The notes under the pieces: generated by a model
Database searches by the model: none
Told to the model about the DNA's origin: nothing
Seen by the model: the letters and a program-made list of their open reading frames with translations, nothing else
Program-made: the position numbers and the translations under genes
Source of the DNA: an uncultured Eubacterium sp.
GTDB taxonomy: Bacteria; Bacillota; Clostridia; Lachnospirales; Lachnospiraceae
Assembly (NCBI GenBank): GCA_905236295.1
Contig: CAJOQF010000129.1
Coordinates: 1-20,740 of the forward strand
Length of the DNA: 20,740 bases
Reading direction: 5' to 3'
Shown: positions 1 to 7,521 of the stretch, piece by piece
Numbering within the stretch: position 1 is the stretch's first letter
Layout: every line of letters begins with the position of its first letter

Positions 1-79
1 AACAAGTAAAATCCACCCTGTGGAATTTACTTCTACAAGGTGGAAGTTAGTTTTACAAAGTGGAATTAGCTTTTACAAT
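1..79. repeat. Three tandem 20-bp repeats with inverted partner; possible IS21-like terminus
   Basis: Three imperfect direct repeats lie head to tail with an exact 20-base period at 20-39, 40-59 and 60-79. All fit GTGGAA-N8-TACAA. A reversed copy of the first half (GTAAAATCCAC, 6-16) faces GTGGAATTTAC (20-30) across a 3-base gap, with one mismatch. The block ends about 10 bases after the mecA stop codon. Known of the family: IS21-type elements often carry several short repeats at their ends, and such ends finish in CA, which could fit the TTTTACA at 71-77. I infer that a mobile element starts here and runs out of the window to the left. No transposase is visible, so it could instead be a local repeat or a protein-binding array. 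Confidence 0.4.
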
Positions 80-88
80 TGACCTTTT

Positions 89-736
89 TTATAAAGCTCT
101 TAAAAACTCCACTGCAGTGTCCTTGTACATGCAGATTCCGTGCTCATTTACATAGCGTTTGATGAGCTCATCGCGAAGCATCTGTCCTGCAAACTCCAGT
201 CCGAGTGAGCCGACCATGCGAAGCTCGTCGTCTGTAAAATCCTTCTCGAGTACGAGGATGTAGCATACAGGATTCTCGAGTTTGTAGAGCGTGCTCTTGA
301 TGCCGCCTACTGTGAGCGCCTTTGCCATGGTGATCACATCCGAGAGGGTGTCGGCGGTGTAGATAACGAGGTTTTTCGAGAACTCTCTCTCCTCCTCTAT
401 CACCTCATATCCGACTTCATCATCATCAAAGCTTAAGTAGTCTTTCATCGCATCTGTGATGCGTCTGATCTTTTCTATAATATCGTCGGAGTAGGTGTTC
501 TCTGAAATTGTAAGCGATAAGCCCTTTCCCGGGAGCATGGTGGCTTCGACTGAGAGCGAAGCCTCATTTATGGTGAATCCGGTCTCCTCCCTTGCGTCGT
601 CAAGGATCATCTGTAAGAACTCTGAGGCTTTCTGGCGATCGCTTAAGAATTCTTCAATCTCTATACCGTAACCCTCCATCTCGCTTTCCGAAATAAGGCA
701 TCTGATAGTCGTATCATCCACTTTAACAAACTTCAT
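89..736 (-). CDS. mecA: Adaptor protein MecA
   Basis: 215 residues, the usual MecA length. MecA is a cytoplasmic adaptor that delivers substrates to the ClpC-ClpP protease; in Bacillus it targets ComK. The N-terminal 80 residues, with the opening MKFVKVDDTTIRCLISESEM, look like the substrate-binding domain. An acidic linker follows (about 104-117, rich in D and E). The C-terminal domain, which in the family contacts ClpC, includes the stretch around DTLSDVITMAKAL. It starts at ATG behind an AAGGGG-type ribosome binding site, has its own promoter at 781-808, and is separated from the amidase gene by 110 bases, so it is probably monocistronic. No terminator is visible after the stop; the downstream flank is taken up by the repeat block. 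The family is clear, the substrates unknown. Confidence 0.85.
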   Translation of the reverse strand: MKFVKVDDTTIRCLISESEMEGYGIEIEEFLSDRQKASEFLQMILDDAREETGFTINEASLSVEATMLPGKGLSLTISENTYSDDIIEKIRRITDAMKDYLSFDDDEVGYEVIEEEREFSKNLVIYTADTLSDVITMAKALTVGGIKSTLYKLENPVCYILVLEKDFTDDELRMVGSLGLEFAGQMLRDELIKRYVNEHGICMYKDTAVEFLRAL

Positions 737-780
737 AAGATCACCCCTTTCCTATCGTAAACTTCTTTTTTTCTACATTA

Positions 781-808
781 AGTATAACATACTTTCAGTC
801 AAACTCAA
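781..808 (-). promoter_or_regulatory. Predicted sigma-A promoter for mecA
   Basis: On the minus strand TTGAGT (808-803) and TATACT (786-781) are separated by 16 bases, with a TGn extended -10 immediately before TATACT. The -10 box lies about 45 bases upstream of the mecA ATG. The prediction comes from consensus matching only. Confidence 0.5.
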
Positions 809-846
809 ATAAACTATTGGTAAAATCTATTATATTTATCGGCACA

Positions 847-1524
847 TCAGAGAAGATTCTGCACGTCCTTTTTAAACTTCTTCCACTTGTCCTCATGCTT
901 TACATAATACTTCGGACACATCTTGCCGGTTATGTCATAATGACGTATCACGTCCTTGCTGTCAAGCGAAAACTTTTCGCAAAGCCACGCCGTGAGATAG
1001 ATGACACTGTCGTATGTCGCCTCTGTAAATGCGCCGCTCTCGTCCGGAATACAACATTCTATGGCTATGGTGTCGGAGTTGCGGTCGTTTGATGCGTAGG
1101 ATATTTCCGCCGTAGGTATACACTGGACTATCTCTCCGTCTATTCCCACTATAAAATGGCTGCTCGCCTTCGTCTTGTGGGTGTATTGGAGATTGTTGAA
1201 ATAGTCTCTGTTGTCCTTTGCAGAGGCGCCCGGATTGGCGGTGTAATGTATAACGATACCGTTTACTTTTTCAAGCGCTATACCCGGTCTTGAATACTCA
1301 TTCACATCCAAAAGATCCACATCTATCTCGGGATCCTCTAAACTTCCTGTTTTTTGTGTTTCCTGCTCCTGATATCTCTTTTCAACCACCGTCTTTGCGA
1401 CTAATGCGCCGGCAAAAAAAGCGATCACTATAAGGATCAGGATCAACACAAACTTCTTTAAATTGTCTTTATCACGCTTAGAAAGGCGCTTAACGCGCCT
1501 TCCCTGATTTCTCTTATATGCCAT
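847..1524 (-). CDS. Membrane-anchored N-acetylmuramoyl-L-alanine amidase (Amidase_2/PGRP)
   Basis: 225 residues. A very basic N-terminus (KRNQGRRVKRLSKRDKDNLKK) precedes one transmembrane segment at about 25-46, so the enzyme should be anchored in the membrane with its domain outside. The domain at about 88-215 carries the zinc-enzyme pattern of the T7 lysozyme/PGRP family: His93 in GIVIHYTANPG, then His195 and Cys203 with Lys201 in RHYDITGKMCP. The His-x7-Cys spacing matches T7 lysozyme. Such enzymes cut the amide bond between N-acetylmuramic acid and L-alanine in peptidoglycan, so a role in wall turnover, growth or sporulation is likely. The start follows the lactonase stop by 15 bases with an AGGGG ribosome binding site. 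No clear terminator follows it. Confidence 0.85.
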   Translation of the reverse strand: MAYKRNQGRRVKRLSKRDKDNLKKFVLILILIVIAFFAGALVAKTVVEKRYQEQETQKTGSLEDPEIDVDLLDVNEYSRPGIALEKVNGIVIHYTANPGASAKDNRDYFNNLQYTHKTKASSHFIVGIDGEIVQCIPTAEISYASNDRNSDTIAIECCIPDESGAFTEATYDSVIYLTAWLCEKFSLDSKDVIRHYDITGKMCPKYYVKHEDKWKKFKKDVQNLL

Positions 1525-1539
1525 TGTCCCCTTATCCCC

Positions 1540-2589
1540 TTATCCTATCCTCTGTATAAAGATTGAACTCGGCTTTTCTATCCCCACAGGGCGTTTGTTC
1601 TGAAGGAAATATCCTTTCTCGTAATCCACATGGAAGCACCTGATATCATCCGTACCGTGACCTATGCACAGGAAGTGCTGTCCGTCCGGAAGGATCGTAA
1701 TATTCTTCGGATAATCCAGACTCACGGTGGTGTGGGCAACCTGAGACAATTCCCCGTTCGTCCTGTCTATTTTAAAGATCAGAACAGTGTTGCTGCCGGC
1801 GTTTGTCACATAGAGGTAATTGCCGTCCTCAGACACCTCAAGCGCACACGGAACACACTCGTCCGGCGAGTTGTCATAGACGGTTGAGTAGGCGCCGAGA
1901 AGCTCAAATGCCCCCTGACCGTCGAGGTATTTATAGACGTTTACGCAATCCTTGTTCTCGCAGGTGACGAAGGCAAATCCGTCCTCCCTTGAAAATGCAA
2001 TGCGCCCCGGTGCCGCCTCAAGCTGGAATCTGAGCACATTTGCAAGCTTGAGTCTGCCTTTAGTGTAATCAATCTCATAGATCTTTACCTGGTTAAGTCC
2101 ACTGTCTACAGCACATAGATATTTGTCATCCGGTGTAACCTTCACGCAAGTCACATGAGGCTTTGAGCCCCTCTCGGTAAGATCGATTCCTAGCCCCTTG
2201 TGGAATATGCCGTATGCGACTCCACTTAAGGCACCGTTATCCTCAACCTTCATCATAGTTACTCTTCCGTCATAATATCCTGCGACAAAGAGGTATCTGT
2301 CTTTGGAATCGAGGCAGAGATAGCAGCCTCTCATACCGCCGGTGGACATATCGTTTATCAGGGTGATATCCCCGTTCTCCTCTATCTTGAAGGAACTGAT
2401 CCCGGTGTCGCTGACCGAATACAGGTATTTTCCGTTATGCGAGACTATCAGGTCTGACGGGTTACTCACCTCGACAACGCCGCGTCTGGTCAGCTCGCCG
2501 CTTTTCTCGTCAAGATCAAAAATGTATATGCCCTTGCTTTCACCGGTTGTGTAGGTTCCGACATACGCAACATAATGGTTATCACTCAT
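1540..2589 (-). CDS. Lactonase-family beta-propeller (6-phosphogluconolactonase-like)
   Basis: 349 residues, full length for the Pgl/YkgB lactonase family. The opening VAYVGTYTTGESKGIYIFDL and the recurring blades (for example PSDLIVSHNGKYLYSV, PHVTCVKVTPDDKYLCAVD, CALEVSEDGNYLYVTN and PKNITILPDGQHFLCIG) indicate a seven-bladed propeller with no signal peptide, hence cytoplasmic. Members such as E. coli Pgl hydrolyse 6-phosphogluconolactone, but the family also holds other lactonases and proteins of unknown role, so the substrate is uncertain. The ATG lies 18 bases after the U32 gene stop, with GGAGG nine bases upstream. No glucose-6-phosphate dehydrogenase is nearby to support a pentose-phosphate role. 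Confidence 0.75.
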   Translation of the reverse strand: MSDNHYVAYVGTYTTGESKGIYIFDLDEKSGELTRRGVVEVSNPSDLIVSHNGKYLYSVSDTGISSFKIEENGDITLINDMSTGGMRGCYLCLDSKDRYLFVAGYYDGRVTMMKVEDNGALSGVAYGIFHKGLGIDLTERGSKPHVTCVKVTPDDKYLCAVDSGLNQVKIYEIDYTKGRLKLANVLRFQLEAAPGRIAFSREDGFAFVTCENKDCVNVYKYLDGQGAFELLGAYSTVYDNSPDECVPCALEVSEDGNYLYVTNAGSNTVLIFKIDRTNGELSQVAHTTVSLDYPKNITILPDGQHFLCIGHGTDDIRCFHVDYEKGYFLQNKRPVGIEKPSSIFIQRIG

Positions 2590-2607
2590 ACCTGCTTCCC
2601 TCCGTTT

Positions 2608-3855
2608 CTATGATTGTTTTGCCTGAACTCTCAGGATATCGTACACTTTTGCTTCATCCGAATCGAGCTTCACAAAAAGCTTCTCCTTTGGATGCGGCGC
2701 CGATTCTTTGTACTGTCCTGATTCGTCTCTGATCGAGATGACCTTTGCCTTTACGTCGCTTCCGTCCGGCTTCATTATCTCAATCTCATCACCAACCAGG
2801 AATTTGTTTCTCTGGGTGATAATGGCCTCACCCTCATCACTTATGCCCTCGATCACACCGAGGTATGTGTACTCCTGTATGTAGGTGTTGGAATCATATA
2901 TCTGTGAAGTCTCATCCGGTTTGCCGAAGAAGAATCCCGTTGTAAACTGTCTGTATGTGCAGCTCCTTATCTGGCGCTTATACCAATCAAGATTTTCCTC
3001 GTAAACCTCCTTGCCACGGTTGAAGTCATCTATCGCCTTTCTGTAGGTTCTTGCAACCGTCGCAACGTACAGAGCCGTCTTCATGCGACCCTCTATCTTG
3101 AAACTGTCTATACCGGATGACATCAGCTCGGGAATGTATTCTATCATACACAGATCCTTGGAGTTGAAAATGTAGGTACCTCTCTCATTCTCATAAACCG
3201 GGAGATACACTCCCGGTCTCTCCTCCTCGACGACTGCATACTTCCATCTACAGGGGTGTGTGCACTCCCCGTGGTTTGCGTCCCTTCCGGTAAAATAGCT
3301 CGACAGAAGACATCTGCCGGAATATGAGATGCACATCGCGCCGTGGATAAATGTCTCAATCTCGAGATCATCGGGGATATTTCCTCGTATTTCCTTTAAT
3401 TCTTCGAGCGAAAGCTCCCTCGCAGACACGACTCTCCTCGCACCCAGCTCGTACCAGAAATTATATGTGCCGTAGTTTGTGTTGTTCGCCTGAGTGCTGA
3501 TGTGAATGTCGATATCCGGGCATATCTTTTTTGCCTTGGCAAAAAGTCCCGGATCGGAAATGATAAAAGCATCAGGCTTTACCTCATTCAACTTTTCCAG
3601 ATAATCGTCAGCCTCGGCAAGATCTGAGTTGTGAGCAAGGATGTTGACGGTAACATAGACCTTCACCCCGTGTTCATGGGCAAATTCAACTCCCTCTCTC
3701 ATCTCATCCAGTGTGAAATTTTTTGCCTTTGCGCGGAGTCCGAAAACATCTCCGCCTATATAAACAGCGTCCGCTCCGAAGATAACCGCCACCTTGAGCA
3801 CCTCAAGGGAACTTGCAGGAACCAGAAGCTCTGTTTTTCTTTTATATTCTGCCAT
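2608..3855 (-). CDS. Peptidase U32 family protein, TrhP-like (tRNA uridine hydroxylation)
   Basis: 415 residues from the chosen ATG (MAEYKRKTELLVPASSLE). The U32 signature is intact: ETFIHGAMCISYSGRCLLS, followed by GECTHPCRW, which supplies the cysteines expected to hold an Fe-S cluster. The N-terminal half is a TIM-barrel-type U32 domain, and a smaller C-terminal domain starts near residue 320. In Bacillus the homologues YrrN/YrrO (TrhP1/P2) and E. coli TrhP make 5-hydroxyuridine at tRNA position 34 with prephenate. Older annotations call them collagenase-like proteases. The gene follows trmR with one base between stop and start, and TrmR methylates that same 5-hydroxyuridine, which supports the tRNA role. 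A longer reading to 3882 would add nine residues but loses the GGGGAG site seven bases before this ATG. Confidence 0.85.
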   Translation of the reverse strand: MAEYKRKTELLVPASSLEVLKVAVIFGADAVYIGGDVFGLRAKAKNFTLDEMREGVEFAHEHGVKVYVTVNILAHNSDLAEADDYLEKLNEVKPDAFIISDPGLFAKAKKICPDIDIHISTQANNTNYGTYNFWYELGARRVVSARELSLEELKEIRGNIPDDLEIETFIHGAMCISYSGRCLLSSYFTGRDANHGECTHPCRWKYAVVEEERPGVYLPVYENERGTYIFNSKDLCMIEYIPELMSSGIDSFKIEGRMKTALYVATVARTYRKAIDDFNRGKEVYEENLDWYKRQIRSCTYRQFTTGFFFGKPDETSQIYDSNTYIQEYTYLGVIEGISDEGEAIITQRNKFLVGDEIEIMKPDGSDVKAKVISIRDESGQYKESAPHPKEKLFVKLDSDEAKVYDILRVQAKQS

Positions 3856-3856
3856 A

Positions 3857-4546
3857 TCACATCTCCCCGTCCGGGGTATCATCCTTTACATCTTTCTTTA
3901 CACTTATCGCCGTGCCGTCCCCCGCCGAGAGGATCGTCGTAACAAAGCATTCGCTGTGAGTCAGCTCGTACAGATACTCTCTCATACGCTTGTGTATGGT
4001 GCGGTCACGTTTCTTTATTGCGTAATGTGGCATGAGGATATCGCCCTCTTTTAACACATTGTCTGAGACGAGGATCCCTCCCGTCTCAAGCAGCCTTGTA
4101 AGCTCCGGCAGGAAATTAATATACTGTGCTTTCGGACCGTCGAGAAATATAAGGTCAAATGTCCCTGTAAGCTCAGACAGCACCTCTGCCGCATCCCTCT
4201 CGATAAGTGTGATCAAATCTTCTTTTTTAAACTTTTTAAAATTTTCCTTCGCAGCCTCAATGCGCGGAGGATAGTTTTCTATGGTAATGAGTTCTTTAAG
4301 ATCATCATCGTACTCAGCCATAAACAGGGCAGAAAAACCAACAGCCGCTCCAATCTCCAGTATGCGCCCCGGACGGTGCGCCGCCAGAATGACTCTTAAA
4401 AGAGACTGGGTAGCCCTGCGGATGATAGGAACATCATCCTCTATAGCCTCCCTCTCCAGCTGCATCAGCTCATCAGTTTTATTGCTCTCTATCGATGAGA
4501 GAAATATTTCAAATCGACTCTCTTCATCACCGTACGAAAAATTCAA
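3857..4546 (-). CDS. trmR: O-methyltransferase TrmR (tRNA 5-hydroxyuridine methyltransferase-like)
   Basis: A class I SAM-dependent methyltransferase of the YrrM/caffeoyl-CoA O-methyltransferase type, about 229 residues. Motif I is LEIGAAVGFSALFMAEY, followed by the acidic ITIENYPPR strand and the DLIFLDGPKAQYINFL motif with its metal/SAM-site Asp. Bacillus TrmR methylates 5-hydroxyuridine at tRNA position 34 to give 5-methoxyuridine. The next gene is a TrhP-like U32 protein, which makes that substrate. The start is a TTG. Two in-frame TTGs occur, at 4552 and 4546; the GGGAG at 4558-4554 is seven bases from the second and only one from the first, so I chose 4546. Some relatives methylate other substrates, but the neighbour makes TrmR the best call. 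Confidence 0.8.
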   Translation of the reverse strand: MNFSYGDEESRFEIFLSSIESNKTDELMQLEREAIEDDVPIIRRATQSLLRVILAAHRPGRILEIGAAVGFSALFMAEYDDDLKELITIENYPPRIEAAKENFKKFKKEDLITLIERDAAEVLSELTGTFDLIFLDGPKAQYINFLPELTRLLETGGILVSDNVLKEGDILMPHYAIKKRDRTIHKRMREYLYELTHSECFVTTILSAGDGTAISVKKDVKDDTPDGEM

Positions 4547-4564
4547 AGTCAAACTCCCATAAAC

Positions 4565-4903
4565 CTAAATATTAAATCCGATCTCAAAATCCAGCTTGTC
4601 GACTACGCCTCTGACAATGTTTTGCATAAGTCTGCAAAATCCAAGCTCGGCCTGCAGATAATCCTCCGCAAGCTTATTGTGGGAAAACTCCTCCGTCATC
4701 CGCATGAGCTCCGCCACCTGGTCGGATTTGATGTCTCCATGCTGTCTCTGAAACTTGTAATTTGCCTCCTGGTAATCGCACACGCGTTTGTACAGCTCGG
4801 GATCCTCCTTCAAGGCATCTCTTGTCCTCAGGTATTCATTGTACTCATCCAAAGCCATAACTCTGTTTGCAAGAATATTTACTATTCTTTCGCGATCAAT
4901 CAT
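4565..4903 (-). CDS. YlbF/YmcA family regulator
   Basis: 112 residues, almost all helical, in the YlbF/YmcA (DUF964) family; the central DPELYKRVCDYQEANYKFQ region is typical. In Bacillus, YlbF, YmcA and YaaT form an Fe-S-containing complex that modulates RNase Y and affects competence, biofilm formation and sporulation. Whether this copy acts like YlbF or YmcA cannot be told from sequence alone. One Cys is near residue 42 and another near 89. The ATG is one base after the RNase J TAG stop, with GGAGG six bases upstream. Sitting directly after an RNase gene suggests a role in RNA turnover or its control. The gene also ends in TAG. Confidence 0.8.
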   Translation of the reverse strand: MIDRERIVNILANRVMALDEYNEYLRTRDALKEDPELYKRVCDYQEANYKFQRQHGDIKSDQVAELMRMTEEFSHNKLAEDYLQAELGFCRLMQNIVRGVVDKLDFEIGFNI

Positions 4904-4904
4904 A

Positions 4905-6569
4905 CTATACCTCCATTATTATAGGCATTATCATAGGACGTCTCTTGGTATGAGTCCATACAAACTCACCAAGTGAATCCTTTATAGAGGTCTTGATCTT
5001 GCCCCAGTCTGTGACTCCCTTCATCATAAGGATATCCATTGTCTCGTCGAGGACATGTCTCGCCTCATCAAGAAGCCCCTCGGATTCTCTTACATATACG
5101 AAACCACGGCTTACGATATCCGGACCCGCAAGCACATTTGCGCTCTCCCGATCCAGCGTAAGCACTACGATTATGATACCGTCCTCTGCCAGACGCTGTC
5201 TGTCTCTGATAACGATGTTTCCGACATCTCCTATTCCGAGTCCGTCGACAAAGACATCTCCGGTCTGGACGTGATCCACAACCTTGGCTGAGTTCTCATC
5301 GAGCTCAAGTACATCTCCGGACTTGAGGATAAATATATCATCCTTGTCATATCCGAGCTCCTTGCAGATATTTGCCTGAGCCTTCAGATGCTTGTACTCG
5401 CCGTGTACAGGTATGCAGTACTTAGGTCTTACCAGGGAATATATAAGCTTTATCTCCTCCTGGCAGGCATGTCCCGATACGTGTGTATCCTGGAAGATAA
5501 CATCCGCGCCCTGCATCGTAAGCTCATTTATGATGCCTGAGACCGCCTTCTCATTTCCCGGTATCGGATGTGAACTCAGCACCACAACATCACCCGGTTT
5601 TATATGTATCTTTTTATGCATACCACTCGCCATTCTCGAGAGAGCCGCCATGGACTCACCCTGACTTCCGGTGGTGATAAGAACCGTCTTTTCATCCGGA
5701 TAATTCTTGAGCTGGTCGATCTCCATAAGAGTGTTCTCCGGAATCTTTATATAGCCGAGTTTGGTGGCAATATCGATGATATTTACCATGCTCCTTCCCT
5801 CGACTCCGACCTTTCTGCCGTACTTTGCGGCAGTGTCTATTATCTGCTGCACCCTGTCCACGTTAGAAGCGAATGTTGCGACAAATATTCTTGAGTCCCT
5901 GTGATCCGAAAAGATCGCGTCGAATGTCTTGCCTACGGATTTCTCCGACATGGGAAATCCCGGACGCTAGGCATTTGTCGAATCACACATAAGCGCAAGC
6001 ACGCCCTTCTTTCCGATCTCTCCGAATCTCGGAAGATCGATGGCGTCTCCGAATACAGGAGTATAATCCACCTTGAAATCTCCGGTGTGCACAACGATGC
6101 CGGCAGGCGAATAGATAGCCAACGCCGCCGCATCCTGTATAGAGTGGTTTGTCTTGATAAACTCCACTCTGAACGCGCCAAGGTTAATATGCTGTCCGTA
6201 GCTTACGACTTTTCTCTTGACAACCTTGAGCATTTCGTGCTCCTCAAGCTTGTGCTCGATAAGACCATTCGTAAGCTTCGTGGAATAGATAGGAACATTT
6301 ATCTCCTTCATAACATAGGGAATAGCTCCGATGTGATCCTCATGTCCGTGCGTGATAAAGAATCCTTTTACCTTATCGTAATTGTCCTGCAGGTAAGTCA
6401 GATCCGGCACGATGAGATCTATTCCAAACATATCGTCCTCCGGAAACGACAGTCCACAGTCGACCACAATAATGCTGTCGTCATACTCGAAAGCGGTAAT
6501 GTTCATACCGATCTTCTCAAGTCCGCCCAAAGGAACGATCCTCAACTTTTTAGTTTTCTTATTCTTCAA
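4905..6569 (-). pseudogene. rnj: Ribonuclease J, interrupted by one in-frame TAG
   Basis: RNase J is a 5'-3' exonuclease/endonuclease central to mRNA decay in Bacillota. The frame runs 200 codons, then TAG at 5969-5967, then five codons to a Met at 5951 and 348 more residues in the same frame. The total of about 554 codons is the normal family length, so nothing is deleted or shifted. The front half has the metallo-beta-lactamase motif THGHEDHIGAIP, TNHSIQD and HTGDFKVDY, and breaks inside LMCDSTNA-stop-RPGF, where homologues have Glu. The back half has the beta-CASP domain, ITTGSQGE, SSHPIPGNE and PVHGEYKHL. Catalysis needs both halves. It starts at TTG, six bases after a GGAGG that lies inside the DUF1292 gene, and no convincing ribosome binding site precedes Met 5951. 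Possible explanations are a nonsense mutation, suppression or a base-call error. Confidence 0.85.
5967..5969 (-). other. In-frame TAG at a conserved Glu codon of RNase J
   Basis: The codon reads TAG between the Ala of DSTNA and the Arg of RPGF. A single G-to-T change in GAG would produce it. RNase J itself, the YlbF-family gene, the U32 gene, the Nudix gene and the hydrolase gene all end in TAG, so TAG acts as a stop here and genome-wide reassignment is unlikely. Confidence 0.9.
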
Positions 6570-6810
6570 AATCTACCTCCATTAATTCTGTGAAAATCTT
6601 ACTGAGGGAGGTTAAGATATCATCATCTTCTACGAATTCATAAATGACATCTTCTCCGTCCTCCGTTATCTTTTTTAATATCCAACAATCTGCATCACCG
6701 TCTTCATCCTCTGTCACAAGAAGATAATCACACCCCGACACAGTAGTTTGCTCTAATACATAAAATTCTATTTCTGATCCTGTTTCATCAGTAATTCTAA
6801 TTGTTTCCAT
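6559..6810 (-). CDS. DUF1292 (YrzB-like) acidic protein
   Basis: 83 residues, strongly acidic, matching DUF1292/YrzB: ITDETGSEIEFYVLEQTTV, then YLLVTEDEDGDADCWILKK. It looks like a small all-beta cytoplasmic protein. No biochemical function is known for the family. In many Bacillota it is encoded with ireB and ruvX, as here. The ATG is nine bases after the ruvX stop, with only a distant GGGG upstream, so coupled translation is likely. Its last codons overlap the TTG start of RNase J by 11 bases and contain that gene's GGAGG. Confidence 0.85.
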   Translation of the reverse strand: METIRITDETGSEIEFYVLEQTTVSGCDYLLVTEDEDGDADCWILKKITEDGEDVIYEFVEDDDILTSLSKIFTELMEVDFEE

Positions 6811-6819
6811 CTAAAATCT

Positions 6820-7248
6820 TTATCCCCTTGACGCCATATTATCCAAATATTCCTGCAATATGATCGCAGCAGCTATCTTGTCGATATATGTCTTTCGATC
6901 CTCACGTCTGACGCCCGACTCAATGAGGATCTCTTCCGCCTCGACAGTGGTAAGTCTCTCATCAACAAGCACAACATCAAGACCAGTCCTGCTCTCCAAC
7001 ATCTCTTTAAATTTCAATGTCTTTTCGCATCGCTCGCCTTGACTTCCATCCATATTTTTCGGAAAGCCCAGAACAATCAGTTCGACCTCATACTCATTTA
7101 CAAGTTCGCTTATTCTTGCAAGAGTCGTCCTGAGCTTATTCTCTGATTTTCTTACTACGGTCTCCAACCCCTGGGCTGTCAGTTTGAGCGCATCGCTCAA
7201 TGCCACTCCCACCGTCTTCGATCCGTAGTCAAGCCCCATTATTCTCAT
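6820..7248 (-). CDS. ruvX: RuvX/YqgF-type Holliday junction resolvase-like nuclease
   Basis: 142 residues. The opening [19 protein letters not shown] is the RNase H-like fold signature with its catalytic Asp. [18 protein letters not shown] and [17 protein letters not shown] are the other two diagnostic stretches, the latter with a conserved acidic residue. Members have been called Holliday junction resolvases; in E. coli YqgF is linked to processing of the 16S rRNA precursor 5' end. The start ATG is six bases after the ireB stop and has no clear Shine-Dalgarno, pointing to translational coupling. The ireB-ruvX-DUF1292 order is the standard Bacillota arrangement. Confidence 0.9.
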   Translation of the reverse strand: MRIMGLDYGSKTVGVALSDALKLTAQGLETVVRKSENKLRTTLARISELVNEYEVELIVLGFPKNMDGSQGERCEKTLKFKEMLESRTGLDVVLVDERLTTVEAEEILIESGVRREDRKTYIDKIAAAIILQEYLDNMASRG

Positions 7249-7254
7249 AGGCTT

Positions 7255-7521
7255 TTATTGATCCCACTTCTTAAACTTGATATATGATGATAAAAGTTCT
7301 TCTATCAACTCATCTCTCTCAACCTTCATGATGAGATTTCTTGCGTTGTTGTGACTTGTGATATATGTCGGATCACCTGACATGATATACCCGATTATCT
7401 GGTTGAGCGGATTGTAACCCTTATCAACAAGACTCTTGTATACAGTCTCCAATATTTCCGCAACAGATATAGCGGACTCCTTCTCCACTTTAAAAAATTG
7501 TGTGTTTCCTAAATCACCCAT
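7255..7521 (-). CDS. ireB: IreB family regulatory phosphoprotein
   Basis: 88 residues from the chosen ATG (MGDLGNTQFFKVEKE), with GGAGG nine bases upstream. A longer in-frame reading to 7557 adds 12 residues but has no such site. The core matches IreB (formerly DUF965): DKGYNPLNQIIGYIMSGDP, then NNARN and ERDELIEELL. In Enterococcus faecalis IreB is a small dimeric cytoplasmic protein phosphorylated by the PASTA kinase IreK and linked to cephalosporin resistance. The Enterococcus phosphosites, as I recall them, are Thr4 and Thr7; here position 7 is Thr but position 4 is Leu. The start overlaps the upstream gene's stop (TGATG). A PASTA kinase is encoded two genes upstream, so this may be its substrate. 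Confidence 0.9.
   Translation of the reverse strand: MGDLGNTQFFKVEKESAISVAEILETVYKSLVDKGYNPLNQIIGYIMSGDPTYITSHNNARNLIMKVERDELIEELLSSYIKFKKWDQ

Noticed and set aside
1..79. CRISPR array
   Set aside because: The 20-base units are directly contiguous with no unique spacers.
5949..5951. Independent start for the RNase J beta-CASP half at Met 5951
   Set aside because: No Shine-Dalgarno-like sequence precedes it, and the half lacks most of the zinc-binding motifs.
5967..5969. TAG as a reassigned codon (pyrrolysine or an alternative code)
   Set aside because: Several genes here, including RNase J itself, end in TAG with the next gene starting immediately, so TAG works as a stop. RNase J has no known pyrrolysine site.
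5901..6593. 230-residue plus-strand frame opposite RNase J
   Set aside because: It mirrors conserved RNase J coding sequence; the metallo-beta-lactamase motifs are on the minus strand.
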